From Amycolatopsis thermoflava N1165 (GTDB lineage Bacteria > Actinomycetota > Actinomycetes > Mycobacteriales > Pseudonocardiaceae), in assembly GCF_000473265.1 (NCBI RefSeq), contig NZ_KI421511.1, positions 5,748,360 through 5,812,359 of the forward strand: a DNA stretch of 64,000 bases, read 5' to 3'. The notes below the pieces were generated by a model. That model was not told where the DNA came from, searched no databases, and was given only the letters and a program-made list of their open reading frames with translations. The translations under genes and the position numbers were made by a program. Positions 25,385-33,593 of the stretch are shown here, piece after piece. The first letter of the stretch is position 1; each line of letters starts with the position of its first letter.

Positions 25385-26520
25385 GCGCGCAGCACCAGGG
25401 CCTGTGTGTCGGTGCCGGCGGTGACGTGCAGGATCGCGTCGGCGCCGTCGACCGTGGCCTGGTCCAGTGGGAAGTAGCCCTGCATCGGGTTGGTGTCGGT
25501 GCGCGTCTCCGCGGCAGCGAGCTCGCGCGCCGGCACCAGACCCCACGTGTCGACGCGGCTCTGTAACCGGCCCTCGAACGTCTCCGGCCCGGGTTCGCCG
25601 AGGTCGATCGCCTTGCTGCTGCCCAGGCTGCCGACGATCAGCCGGTACCGCTCGCCAACCAGCGACGAAACGATGGCGCCCGCGCTGGACCAGTTCATGT
25701 CCATCGGGCCCAGCCGCATGTGGCTCTCGTTGCGCTGCAGGTGCCGGTTCTGGCCGAACACCAGGACCGGGCCGCGCTCGGCGTCCCGGATGTCGAGCAG
25801 GTTCTGGGCCATCATCGCGTCGCGGAACGCGCTCATCCGGGTCCAGCGCGCGCTGTCGTCGACCGGTTCCGCGGCCTGGCGGTGGTACCGCAGCAGGCCG
25901 AGGCCCGCGGTGAGGTGGATCCGCGCCCGGTCCCACTCGGCGCGTGAGGTCGCCGCGATCAGCATCGGCGCGCCGGCGTGGAGGGTGACCAGCATGTCGT
26001 CGGCGATCACGCGGAGCCGGTCCGCCTCGGGCGTCGCGCCGGGCGATTCGGCCGCCTTCAGCACTGCCTCCGTGCGGTTCCACCGCTCGTCGTCGCCGGT
26101 GAGGGCCGCGATGTCGTGGTCGAGGCCCAGGTAGTCCCGCGCGTGCTCGAGGTAGGTGCGCGGGCTGGGCGCGTTCATCATTTCCGTGGAGACGTCGAAG
26201 CCGTGGAAGGCGAGCGGCCGCTCGGCGGTCTCGTTGTACTCGCGCATCCAGGCGATCAGGCGCCGGTTGTTGTCGAGCTCGCCGAAGCGGTGCGAGAAGC
26301 CCTCACGCATCACCGTGTCCAGGTCGCCGTCGCCGTGCTGGACGTAGTCGTTCACCGCGAGCGCGGCGACGCGGTCGGTCTCCAGTGCGATCGCGGTGAC
26401 CGCACCGGCCAGCTCGGCCAACAGTTCGTTGCGGATCCGGGCGAAGGCCGATTCCAGGTGGGCGGGCTCGCCGAAGGCCAGGAAGTCGACGTCCGGGGCG
26501 AGTAGTTCTCGAATGTCCAT
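25381..26520 (-). CDS. Erythromycin esterase family protein
   Basis: A 379-residue member of the Ere/succinoglycan-ester hydrolase-like family. The family hallmark near the N-terminus, FGEPAHLESAF (Glu18, His21, Glu23), is present, as are an ALETDR segment, FHGFDVS, and a late NRHLQRNE motif that contributes to the active-site cluster. Family members hydrolyse macrolide lactones or other esters; the true substrate here is not known. ATG 26520 is preferred over an upstream TTG at 26529; a -10-like TACGAT sits 8 nt before it, so the mRNA may be leaderless. Divergent from a double-HTH MerR regulator, its likely controller. Confidence 0.87.
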   Translation of the reverse strand: MDIRELLAPDVDFLAFGEPAHLESAFARIRNELLAELAGAVTAIALETDRVAALAVNDYVQHGDGDLDTVMREGFSHRFGELDNNRRLIAWMREYNETAERPLAFHGFDVSTEMMNAPSPRTYLEHARDYLGLDHDIAALTGDDERWNRTEAVLKAAESPGATPEADRLRVIADDMLVTLHAGAPMLIAATSRAEWDRARIHLTAGLGLLRYHRQAAEPVDDSARWTRMSAFRDAMMAQNLLDIRDAERGPVLVFGQNRHLQRNESHMRLGPMDMNWSSAGAIVSSLVGERYRLIVGSLGSSKAIDLGEPGPETFEGRLQSRVDTWGLVPARELAAAETRTDTNPMQGYFPLDQATVDGADAILHVTAGTDTQALVLRA

Positions 26521-26524
26521 GAGC

Positions 26525-26593
26525 CTCAATCGTATCGTTGAAAGAACGGTTGAGACTTTTGTTGGACTTGGTCTCGGTGGAGTGCGCTAAAGT
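26525..26593. promoter_or_regulatory. Divergent promoter/operator between esterase and MerR-type regulator
   Basis: Plus-strand promoter: TTGGAC (26562-26567), a 20-bp spacer and TAAAGT (26588-26593). A spacer longer than the usual 17 bp is typical for MerR-family activation. The GTG start follows only 9 nt later. An imperfect inverted repeat CTCAATCGT/ACGGTTGAG (26525-26533 and 26546-26554) overlaps the esterase promoter region, and GAGAC/GTCTC arms (26552-26556, 26571-26575) overlap the spacer. Confidence 0.55.
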
Positions 26594-26602
26594 CTCCAAC
26601 CG

Positions 26603-27307
26603 GTGGTCACCTTGAAACCGGCGGATCTCGCGCGCGAGCACGGCATCTCGACGCAGGCGGTGCGCAACTACGAGCGGGACGGCTTCCTCCCGCGGGCCGA
26701 CCGCACGCCCAGCGGCTACCGGGTCTACACGGAGGTGCACGCCGCGGCGCTGCGGGCGTTCCTGGCGCTGGTGCGGGCGCACGGGCACGCGATCGCCGGG
26801 CAGATCATGAAGGCGCTCAACGAGGGCAGGCTCGACCACGCGCTGACGCTCGTCGACCGCGGGCACGCCCAGTTGCTGCGCGATCGGGAGACGCTGGACT
26901 CGGTGCGCAAGGCGGTCGGGCACCTGACCGAAGCCCCGTCCGTTGCGGAAGGGCCGGCGCGGACGATCGGCGAACTCGCGCGGAGGCTCCGCGTAACGCC
27001 GGCGACGCTGCGCAAGTGGGAGGAGGCGGGCATCATCTCGCCCACCAGGGATCCGGCCACCGGGTACCGCCTCTACCAGGCGGCCGACGTGCGCGACGCG
27101 GAACTCGCGCACCTCCTCCGGCGCGGCGGCTACCTGCTGGAACACATCGCGGAGGTGGTGCGGCAGATCCGGACGGCAGGCGGAACCAAGGCACTGGCCG
27201 ACGCGCTGTCGGCGTGGCAGGGGAAGCTGACCGCGCAGGGGGTGGCGATGCTGGAGGCCGCCACGCAGCTGAGCGCCTACCTCCGGGCGGCCGAGGCTTC
27301 CGGCTGA
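26603..27307 (+). CDS. MerR-family regulator with two HTH domains (TioE-like)
   Basis: A 234-residue regulator with duplicated MerR-type winged helices. The first is at residues 1-75 (LKPADLAREHGISTQAVRNY, then GYRVYTEVHAAALRAF); the second at about 115-190 (RTIGELARRLRVTPATLRKW, then TGYRLYQAADVRDAEL). Each has the expected wing RXY. A leucine-rich helix ends the protein, and there are no metal-binding cysteines, so an organic ligand is more likely than a metal. This architecture corresponds to the TioE group. The GTG start is close behind TAAAGT (leaderless mRNA). Probably controls the divergent esterase gene. Confidence 0.88.
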   Translation: MVTLKPADLAREHGISTQAVRNYERDGFLPRADRTPSGYRVYTEVHAAALRAFLALVRAHGHAIAGQIMKALNEGRLDHALTLVDRGHAQLLRDRETLDSVRKAVGHLTEAPSVAEGPARTIGELARRLRVTPATLRKWEEAGIISPTRDPATGYRLYQAADVRDAELAHLLRRGGYLLEHIAEVVRQIRTAGGTKALADALSAWQGKLTAQGVAMLEAATQLSAYLRAAEASG

Positions 27308-27588
27308 CCGCGATGGCACGGCGACGATGGCGAGGCCGGGATGGCACAGCCCAGGCACAGGCCCGCGAGCCAAGACCCGGATCGCACGGCGGGGATGGCG
27401 CAAGCCCAGCCAGGCTGCAAATCGCGACCCGGATAGCGCCGGCCCAGGCAGGTGAGCGCACGAGTAAGCGAGCCGCCTCCCGCGCAGTGCGCGGTCAACG
27501 CCCGCAGGCGGGTCACCAGCAAGAGAAGGCCCAGGGAAAGCGCCACCTGGCGGCGCCGCAGCGCCCCGCTGGCGGGTCACCGCCAAGC

Positions 27589-27624
27589 GAAGCGCCAGGG
27601 GAAGCGCCAGGGGAAGCGCCACCA
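27589..27624. repeat. 12-bp tandem repeat, three units
   Basis: GAAGCGCCAGGG at 27589-27600 and 27601-27612, then GAAGCGCCACCA at 27613-27624. The third unit runs into the left arm of the hairpin that follows. Confidence 0.85.
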
Positions 27625-27638
27625 CCAGGCGGTGGCGC
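27616..27638. terminator. Hairpin between convergent genes
   Basis: GCGCCACC (27616-27623) pairs perfectly with GGTGGCGC (27631-27638) around a 7-nt loop. No T-tract follows, as is common in high-GC actinobacteria. It abuts the stop of the minus-strand nuclease gene. Confidence 0.55.
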
Positions 27639-29273
27639 CTATAGGTCGCCCATGAACGGGATGCCGTTCGCGGTCGTGGTCATCCACTCGCGCAGGGCGT
27701 GCGTGGCTCGCACGTCGTCCTCGTTGTAGCGCAGCAGTCGGTCGCGCTGGGTCAGGTCCGGCTCGCCGCCGTCCATGCCTACCGCCTGGCGGTACCAGCG
27801 CATCGAGGCCTCCCCCCCGGCTTCCGGGTCGCGCCAAGTGAAGCCGGCCACCGGGGCGACCACCTTCAGCCCCTTGCCGCGGGAGCACAGGAACTGGTCG
27901 GACACGCTGCGGAACAGGTCCACCCACTCATCCGAATCCACAAAGGACTGGATCTCGGCTTTGGCAGGCATGCCGGGGTGGTCGCCGAACCGCTCGACCG
28001 AGCCGAAGAGCCAGCGGTTCTCGGCCATCGCGTTGTAGCAGTAGGCCCGGAACGTGAGGCCGGCCGCGCGGGTGCGCTCGCGGACGTCACGCAGCCAGGT
28101 CCAGAACTCCGTGAACGACCGCGCCTCGTCCCCGGTCGGCAGCGGCTGCCAGGTCACGAACGCTCGGTAGCCCTGCTCGACCCCGATGTCCGCGCCGCTG
28201 AGCAGGCATCCCCACAGGTAGGCGCCGGACTCGCCGAAGGACTCCATGTCGATGTCGACCTCGACGTCCGCGCGCGCCACCTCGACCTCGCGGACGCGGC
28301 GCACCATCGTCAGGTCCGCGAGCCACGCCCTGGCCAGGGCGACAGCGTCGGCGAACGGCCCGGACGTCCAGATGATCGGCGGCTCGTCGTCCGGGTCGAG
28401 CGCGGCGAGCTTGTCCACTGTGGAGACCCCGGCGCGGCGCAGCTCCATCGCGTCCTCACCGCGGACGACCAGGCTCACGTCCCGCATCGCGGTCAGCTCC
28501 GCCTCGCACGTCGGCCACCACGGGCAGGTGCGGCACTCCAGCACGCGGGACGGCTCGGCCAGCGCGGGGCCGCCGGAGCGGGCGGCCCCGGCGATCGCCA
28601 GCCGGTCGGCGAAGCGAGTGTCGTACTCGGTCAGCGCCGTGCGGCCGTTCGGCCAGGTCGCGGCGGACAGGTCGTGCCACAGCACCACGTCGGCGTCCAG
28701 GCCGATGACACCGCCGACCAGCCGGTCCGCCGCCATTCCGTGCGCCTCCAGCATGCGGCGCAGGTGGGCCAGCCGCATCTGGTCGCGCGGGTGCGAGCGG
28801 ACCCGGCGCGCCGGGTCGGGGATCGCGTGCCGCGGGTCGAGGTCGTGCGGCGGCGTGGTGACCGCGCCCGCGCCCGGGTCGGTGATGCGGTGGCGCACCA
28901 CCAGCACCGGCAGGTACCCGCCCTCCGCGCGGACCAGCAGCTCGGACCCGCCGCGGCGGTGGCCGGCCCGGTCGGCGGGCAGCAGCGCGCCCCAGATGTA
29001 GTCGGCGCCCTGCGCCATCGCCTGCTGGGTCGCGGCGGCCCGCTCCGGCGGCGGCAGCTCCCGGTCGACGACCACCCAGCTCGCGCCCGGGTTGGCCGCG
29101 ATCAGCCGGTCGCGGATCTCGGCGCGGTGCGCGGCCGCGTCGGCGATCCGCTGCTCGGCCGACGGGTCCGGCGGGGCCAGCGGCACCTCACGCATCGCCG
29201 GGTCGTGTTCGAGGTGCACACGACGACGGCAACGGCTCACCGCGCCGGCCTCGAGCAGCACCTCAGGTTCCAT
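27639..29273 (-). CDS. TM0106-family RecB-like putative nuclease
   Basis: A 544-residue protein. The N-terminal part (VSRCRRRVHLEHDP, later VVVRHRITDP, LAHLRRMLEAHG, then a C-rich ECRTCPWWPTCEAEL cluster near residue 270) matches the RecB/Cas4-like nuclease organisation with a possible Fe-S or Zn cysteine group. The C-terminal third holds an RNase H-like fold (VEVDIDMESFGESGAYLWGC, then YCYNAMAENRWLF and a final RYNEDDVRATHALREW), typical of TM0106-type proteins. ATG 29273 is used; a GTG at 29297 is possible. A TAAAGT box 7 nt before ATG 29273 suggests a leaderless mRNA. Role in DNA processing is presumed. Confidence 0.85.
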   Translation of the reverse strand: MEPEVLLEAGAVSRCRRRVHLEHDPAMREVPLAPPDPSAEQRIADAAAHRAEIRDRLIAANPGASWVVVDRELPPPERAAATQQAMAQGADYIWGALLPADRAGHRRGGSELLVRAEGGYLPVLVVRHRITDPGAGAVTTPPHDLDPRHAIPDPARRVRSHPRDQMRLAHLRRMLEAHGMAADRLVGGVIGLDADVVLWHDLSAATWPNGRTALTEYDTRFADRLAIAGAARSGGPALAEPSRVLECRTCPWWPTCEAELTAMRDVSLVVRGEDAMELRRAGVSTVDKLAALDPDDEPPIIWTSGPFADAVALARAWLADLTMVRRVREVEVARADVEVDIDMESFGESGAYLWGCLLSGADIGVEQGYRAFVTWQPLPTGDEARSFTEFWTWLRDVRERTRAAGLTFRAYCYNAMAENRWLFGSVERFGDHPGMPAKAEIQSFVDSDEWVDLFRSVSDQFLCSRGKGLKVVAPVAGFTWRDPEAGGEASMRWYRQAVGMDGGEPDLTQRDRLLRYNEDDVRATHALREWMTTTANGIPFMGDL

Positions 29274-29376
29274 GACACCCACTTTAGAGAGGACCACCGA
29301 CAGTTCCGCGCCGAGTGTGACCGGCGCATTACGTGTCGGACATGCTCCGGCTTGTGCGTGCCGCTACATTCAGCCC

Positions 29377-29841
29377 ATGGCTCGCAAGAAGACCAAGACG
29401 CCGGCCGAGACGGGCATCACGCCGAAGAAGGCCAAGAACGCGGTCGCCGTGGCGAAGATCGTGGTGCCCGCGGTGGCTCCCGCGCTGGCACCGCTCGCGG
29501 TCAAGGCGGCGAGCGCGGTCCGCGACGCCTACGACCACTACCAGGCGCGGCGCCTCGGGGTGCCGATCGACCAGCTCTCGGAGTTCACCGGCCGCGGCGC
29601 GCACCTGCTGGCGCGCATCGCCGGCACGTCCGAGGCGCTGGCCGAGGTGCGCAAGGCCGAACGCGCGAGCGACGACGACGTCCGATTCGCGAACGACTCG
29701 CAGGCGACGCTCGAACAGCTGACCGCCGCGGTCCGGGCCGCCGAGCGCATGCCCGGCACGCGCCGCAAGGCCGCGCACCACGCGGTGGCGGCCGAGCTGG
29801 AGCGGATCGAGGGCCAGCTGCTCAAGCGCCTCGGCGTCTAG
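29377..29841 (+). CDS. DUF6474-type conserved actinobacterial protein
   Basis: A 154-residue protein with a lysine-rich start (MARKKTKTPAETGITPKKAK), a hydrophobic Ala/Val/Pro segment at about 25-48 that may be a membrane anchor, then a helical region with GVPIDQLSEFTGRGAHLLARI and a C-terminal basic helix. I associate it with the uncharacterised DUF6474 family by overall pattern. ATG 29377 lies 6 nt after a TACATT -10-like box, so the mRNA may be leaderless. Its stop directly abuts the stop of the convergent ABC gene. Function unknown. Confidence 0.72.
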   Translation: MARKKTKTPAETGITPKKAKNAVAVAKIVVPAVAPALAPLAVKAASAVRDAYDHYQARRLGVPIDQLSEFTGRGAHLLARIAGTSEALAEVRKAERASDDDVRFANDSQATLEQLTAAVRAAERMPGTRRKAAHHAVAAELERIEGQLLKRLGV

Positions 29842-30804
29842 CTACTGGATGAAGCCCTTCGCGACCATCCAGTCGCGGGCGACCTCACCGGCGTCCCGGC
29901 CGTCGACGTCGACCTGCTTGCACAGCTCGATCATCTGCTGGTTGTCCAGCGCCTTCGCGACGGGTTCCAGCACCCCGCGCACCGCCGGGTGCGCGTCCAG
30001 GAACTCCTTCTTCATCGTGACCGCCGCGTTGTACTGCGGGAAGAACCGCTTGTCGTCGGCAAGGACGCGGAGGTTCAGGCCCGCGATGCGGCCGTCCGTC
30101 GTGAAGATCTCGCCGAAGTTGCAGGTGCCGCTGGCCACCGCGGAGTAGATCGCGCCCGTGCCGAACGTCTTCACCTCCGTGGTCGGGAAGCCGTAGGTCT
30201 TCTGCACGCCCGGCATCCCGTCCTGGCGGCTCGCGAACTCCGTCTCCACGCAGAAGATGGCCTGTTCCGGGTGCTGCTTCAAGAACTCCGTCATGTCCGA
30301 ATTGGACCGCAGGTTGTGCTGCTGGGCGTAGGCCTCAGTGGTGGCGAACGCGTACGTGTCGTTCACCGGCGAGTAGTCCAGCCAGGTGATGCCGAACTGC
30401 GCCTCGTCGGCCGCCTTCGCCGCGTCGAACTGGGCCTTCTCGTCCGGGATCGGCTCGGTGTTGCCCTGGTAGGAGATCCACGCGGTGCCGGTGTACTCCC
30501 ACGAGATGTCGATCTGCCCGTTGATCAGTGCCTGTCGCGCGGAGTTCGACCCGCTGATGTTCGTCAGGTCGGTGATGTCCGCCCCGGCCGCCGACAACGC
30601 CAGCTCGGCCATGTAGCCCAGGATGATGTTCTCGGTGAAGTCCTTCGACCCCACCGCGATGTCCACGCCGTCCAGGCTCGGCACCGGCCGGATCGACCCG
30701 GGCTTCACCTCGTACGGCAGCGCCGCGTTGACGTCCAGGCCACACGCGGTGAGCGAGGTCGTCAGCAGCGCGGCTCCGAAAATCGCCTTCCAGCGGTGCT
30801 TCAC
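29842..30804 (-). CDS. Glycine betaine/choline-type ABC transporter substrate-binding lipoprotein
   Basis: A 320-residue lipoprotein precursor with lipobox LTAC (Cys21), followed by the OpuAC-type binding fold. Hallmarks are VDIAVGSKDFTENIILGYMA, a SGSNSARQALINGQIDISWE strand carrying a YTGTAW ligand loop, YAFATTEAYA, and the late FGEIFTTDGRI. GTG 30804 overlaps the upstream permease stop (GTGA). It is the last gene of a four-gene importer operon (permease, ATPase, permease, binding protein), the usual OpuB/OpuC layout for osmoprotectant or quaternary-amine uptake. The exact ligand is inferred from family only. Confidence 0.92.
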   Translation of the reverse strand: MKHRWKAIFGAALLTTSLTACGLDVNAALPYEVKPGSIRPVPSLDGVDIAVGSKDFTENIILGYMAELALSAAGADITDLTNISGSNSARQALINGQIDISWEYTGTAWISYQGNTEPIPDEKAQFDAAKAADEAQFGITWLDYSPVNDTYAFATTEAYAQQHNLRSNSDMTEFLKQHPEQAIFCVETEFASRQDGMPGVQKTYGFPTTEVKTFGTGAIYSAVASGTCNFGEIFTTDGRIAGLNLRVLADDKRFFPQYNAAVTMKKEFLDAHPAVRGVLEPVAKALDNQQMIELCKQVDVDGRDAGEVARDWMVAKGFIQ

Positions 30805-31577
30805 GCCAGCCCCCTCGGTCCGAAGACGCGTTCCATGACCGCGCCCAGCCAGTCGATCAGCAGTGCCAGGCCGACCGCCAGGATCGCGCCGGTGACCAGC
30901 ACCGGGACGCGGTTGAGCTTGTACCCGGTGTCGATCAGCTCGCCGAGCCCGCCGCCGTTGACGAAGAACGCCAGCGTCGCCGTGCCGACCGCCAGCACCA
31001 GCGACGTCCGCAGCCCGGCCAGGATCAGCGGCACCGCCAGCGGCAGCTCGATCCGGAACAGCACCGCGCGGCCGGACATGCCGATGCCGCGGCCCGCGTC
31101 GATCAGCGCCGGGTCGACCGAGTTGATGCCGACGATCGTGTTCCGCAGCACCGGCAGCAGCGAGTAGAACGCGATCGGCAGCACCGCGACCCAGAACCCG
31201 TCCCACTGGGTCCACAGGAAGAACAACACGATCACGCCGAGCGCGGGCGCGGCCTGCCCGATGTTCGCGATCGTCAGGAACACCGGCGCGATCGGCCGCG
31301 CCCAGGAGCGGGTGAGCACCGCGCCGAGCGGCACCGCGACGCCGACCACGATGACCGCGACCGCGACCGTGATCAGCAGGTGCTGCCACGTCGCCTCCAG
31401 CAGCCGGGCGGCGTTCAGGTTCTGCGCCTCGATGGCGTCGTTGTCCCGCAGCAGCGCCCAGGCCACGACCGCGGCGACGACCACCACGACCACCGCGGGC
31501 TGCACCAGCAGGCGCGCCCGTTCCGCGCGGCGGGAGCCGGATTCGGTGGTGAACCCCTTGTCGACGGTCGTGGTCAC
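30801..31577 (-). CDS. OpuC-type ABC permease, second subunit
   Basis: A 258-residue permease with about six TM helices and the cytoplasmic coupling (EAA) loop in LIDAGRGIGMSGRAVLFRIE followed by LPLAVPLILAGLRTS. A longer N-terminus than the partner permease (residues 1-60 with one extra TM) is typical of OpuCD-like subunits. The start overlaps the end of the ATPase gene by 4 nt and its stop overlaps the binding-protein start, so all are co-translated. Confidence 0.9.
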   Translation of the reverse strand: MTTTVDKGFTTESGSRRAERARLLVQPAVVVVVVAAVVAWALLRDNDAIEAQNLNAARLLEATWQHLLITVAVAVIVVGVAVPLGAVLTRSWARPIAPVFLTIANIGQAAPALGVIVLFFLWTQWDGFWVAVLPIAFYSLLPVLRNTIVGINSVDPALIDAGRGIGMSGRAVLFRIELPLAVPLILAGLRTSLVLAVGTATLAFFVNGGGLGELIDTGYKLNRVPVLVTGAILAVGLALLIDWLGAVMERVFGPRGLA

Positions 31578-32770
31578 GCCGGTCCCCCGTCGTCGGAGTG
31601 CTCCTCGCGCAGCCGCTGGATCGTGCCCATCACGGTGTCCAGCTCGATCATCCCGGCGTACTCGCCGCGCGCCCCGGTGACCGGCACGCCGCCGCCCTCG
31701 ACGAGCATCGCCTCCAGCGCGTCCTGCAGCGTCGACTGCAGGCTCACGTAGTCGCCGATCGGCTTGCCGACCCCGTCCAGCGAGGTCGCGCTGCCCAGGT
31801 CCCGGACGTGCACCCAGCGGACCGGGCGGCGGCGGTGGTCGAGCACCAGCGCGTAGGTGCGGCGCTGCTCGGTCATCTGCCGCCGCAGCTCGGCGGGCGA
31901 ATCGCCGATCGTCGCGGTCACCGTGTCCTGCTTCAGCTCGACGTCGCGCACGCGCAGCAGGGTGAGCTGCTTGAGCGACGCGCCCGCGCCGACGAACCCG
32001 GCGACCGTGTCGTCGGCCGGGTTGGCCAGGATCGCGTCCGGGGTGTCGTACTGCAGGATCTTCGACTGGTTGCCGAGCACCGCGATCTTGTCGCCGAGCT
32101 TCACGGCCTCGTCGAAGTCGTGGGTCACGAACACGATCGTCTTGCCCAGTTCGGACTGCAGCCGCAACAGCTCGTCCTGCAGGTTGCCGCGGGTGATGGG
32201 GTCGACCGCGCCGAACGGCTCGTCCATCAGCAGCACCGGCGGATCGGCGGCGAGCGCGCGGGCCACGCCGACGCGCTGCTGCTGGCCGCCGGAGAGCTGG
32301 CGCGGGAACCGGTCGTGGAACTGGGCCGGGTCGAGCCCGACCAGGTCGAGCATCTCGTCGACGCGGTCGGCGATCTTCTTCTTGTCCCAGCCGAGCAGCC
32401 CGGGCACGACCGCGACGTTCTGCGCGACCGTGAAGTGCGGGAACAGCCCGGCCTGCTGGATCGCGTAGCCGACCTTGCGGCGCAGGCGGTCCGGGTTGAG
32501 GCTCAGCGCGTCCTCACCGCCGATGGTGATCCGGCCGGACGTCGGCTCGATCAGCCGGTTGATCATCCGCATCGTGGTCGTCTTGCCGCAGCCGGACGGG
32601 CCGACCAGGATCACGATCTTGCCGGCCGGGATCGTCATGGTGACGTCGTCGACCGCGGGCTGGCGCGAGCCGGGGTAGCGCTTGGTGACGTGCTCCAGCT
32701 GGATCTCGACGCCGGACACCGCGCCGGATTCCGCCTGTGCGGGAGATTCGATGGTTTCAGACACGGACAC
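31574..32770 (-). CDS. OpuC-type ABC ATPase with C-terminal CBS region
   Basis: A 398-residue ATPase. Walker A GPSGCGKTT (residues 57-65), signature LSGGQQQR, Walker B VLLMDEPFGAVD and the switch-like VFVTHDFDEAV are all intact. After the ABC domain, residues about 270-390 hold a CBS-pair-like region (RWVHVRDLGSATSLDGVGKP, then SLQSTLQDALEAMLVEGGGV) as in osmo-sensing OpuA/OpuC ATPases, where it can gate activity by ionic strength. The GTG start lies 14 nt inside the upstream permease gene. Energises uptake of an osmoprotectant-like solute. Confidence 0.93.
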   Translation of the reverse strand: MSVSETIESPAQAESGAVSGVEIQLEHVTKRYPGSRQPAVDDVTMTIPAGKIVILVGPSGCGKTTTMRMINRLIEPTSGRITIGGEDALSLNPDRLRRKVGYAIQQAGLFPHFTVAQNVAVVPGLLGWDKKKIADRVDEMLDLVGLDPAQFHDRFPRQLSGGQQQRVGVARALAADPPVLLMDEPFGAVDPITRGNLQDELLRLQSELGKTIVFVTHDFDEAVKLGDKIAVLGNQSKILQYDTPDAILANPADDTVAGFVGAGASLKQLTLLRVRDVELKQDTVTATIGDSPAELRRQMTEQRRTYALVLDHRRRPVRWVHVRDLGSATSLDGVGKPIGDYVSLQSTLQDALEAMLVEGGGVPVTGARGEYAGMIELDTVMGTIQRLREEHSDDGGPA

Positions 32771-33404
32771 CCCTGGGAACGGTGAAGCGGGAGATCAGGA
32801 CGTAGATGCCGTCGAGGATCAGCGCGAGGACGACCACGCCGATCGTGCCGGTGAGGGCCTGGTTCATGGAGTTGGTGCTGCCCGCGTTGGTCAGCCCGGC
32901 GAACACCTCCGACCCCAGGCCCGGCCCCTTGGCGTAGGCGGCGATCACCGCGATGCCCATCAGCATCTGGGTGGCGACGCGCATGCCGGCCAGGATCGCG
33001 GGCCAGGCCAGGCGCAGCTCGACGCGCGTGAGCACGCCGAACCGGCTCATCCCGATGCCCTTGGCGGCGTCGGTGACCGCGGGGTCGACCCCGCTCAGCC
33101 CGACGATGGTGTTCCGCACGATCGGCAGCAGCGCGTACAGCACGAGCGGGATCACGCTGGGCGCCACGCCGAGCCCGACGATCGGGATCAGCAGGCCGAT
33201 CAGCGCGAACGACGGGATGGTGAGGACCGTGCTGGCCAGCGCGGTGGCCAGGGCCGATCCGATGGGGCTGCGGTAGACCGCGATGCCGATCAGCACACCG
33301 ATGACGGCGGCGATGATCGTGCACTGCACCACGGCGCTCACGTGGAGCCAGGCCTGCAGCCCGAGCCTGCTCCACCGATCGGCCACGTATTCGAACAGGT
33401 TCAT
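32757..33404 (-). CDS. OpuC-type ABC permease, first subunit
   Basis: A 215-residue permease with five to six TM helices and the EAA-type loop VTDAAKGIGMSRFGVLTRVE. It opens the four-gene importer operon. I use ATG 33404, which gives the usual MNLFEYVADRW N-terminus; a GTG at 33440 would add 12 charged residues. The stop overlaps the ATPase gene. No osmotic-response promoter element can be picked out confidently in the 190-bp gap upstream. Confidence 0.88.
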   Translation of the reverse strand: MNLFEYVADRWSRLGLQAWLHVSAVVQCTIIAAVIGVLIGIAVYRSPIGSALATALASTVLTIPSFALIGLLIPIVGLGVAPSVIPLVLYALLPIVRNTIVGLSGVDPAVTDAAKGIGMSRFGVLTRVELRLAWPAILAGMRVATQMLMGIAVIAAYAKGPGLGSEVFAGLTNAGSTNSMNQALTGTIGVVVLALILDGIYVLISRFTVPRGVRV

Positions 33405-33593
33405 CCCCGGTGGCCGCCTCCTCCCGGTTCGGTCGTTCACTCGTCCGGCCTACCCACCGTTGCCGAAAAACATGAAAGTCTCAACTACCGACACTGGGTT
33501 ACGGTCCGAGTAGGACCGGTTTCCGGACCTCTCCCAGCGTTCACCACCCGGGATGCCGTCGCATGATCATCACCGGTCTCATACCCTGGATCG

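Larger units (their letters stand above)
27308..27638. other. 331-bp non-coding convergent gap with repeats and hairpins
   Basis: No convincing gene. The stretch contains several imperfect copies of GGGATGGCRCARSCCCAG-like sequence (27330-27445), a palindrome CCGCGCA-G-TGCGCGG (27480-27494), tandem 12-bp units at 27589-27624 and a stable hairpin at 27616-27638. It separates two convergent genes and most likely terminates both. Confidence 0.6.

Noticed and set aside
27330..27630. CRISPR-like spacing in the repeat-rich gap
   Set aside because: Repeat units are degenerate and irregularly spaced, with no spacers of constant length and no cas genes.
27016..27729. Plus-strand reading through the repeat-rich gap
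   Set aside because: Frame-shifted shadow of the MerR gene extended by repeats; no start signal.
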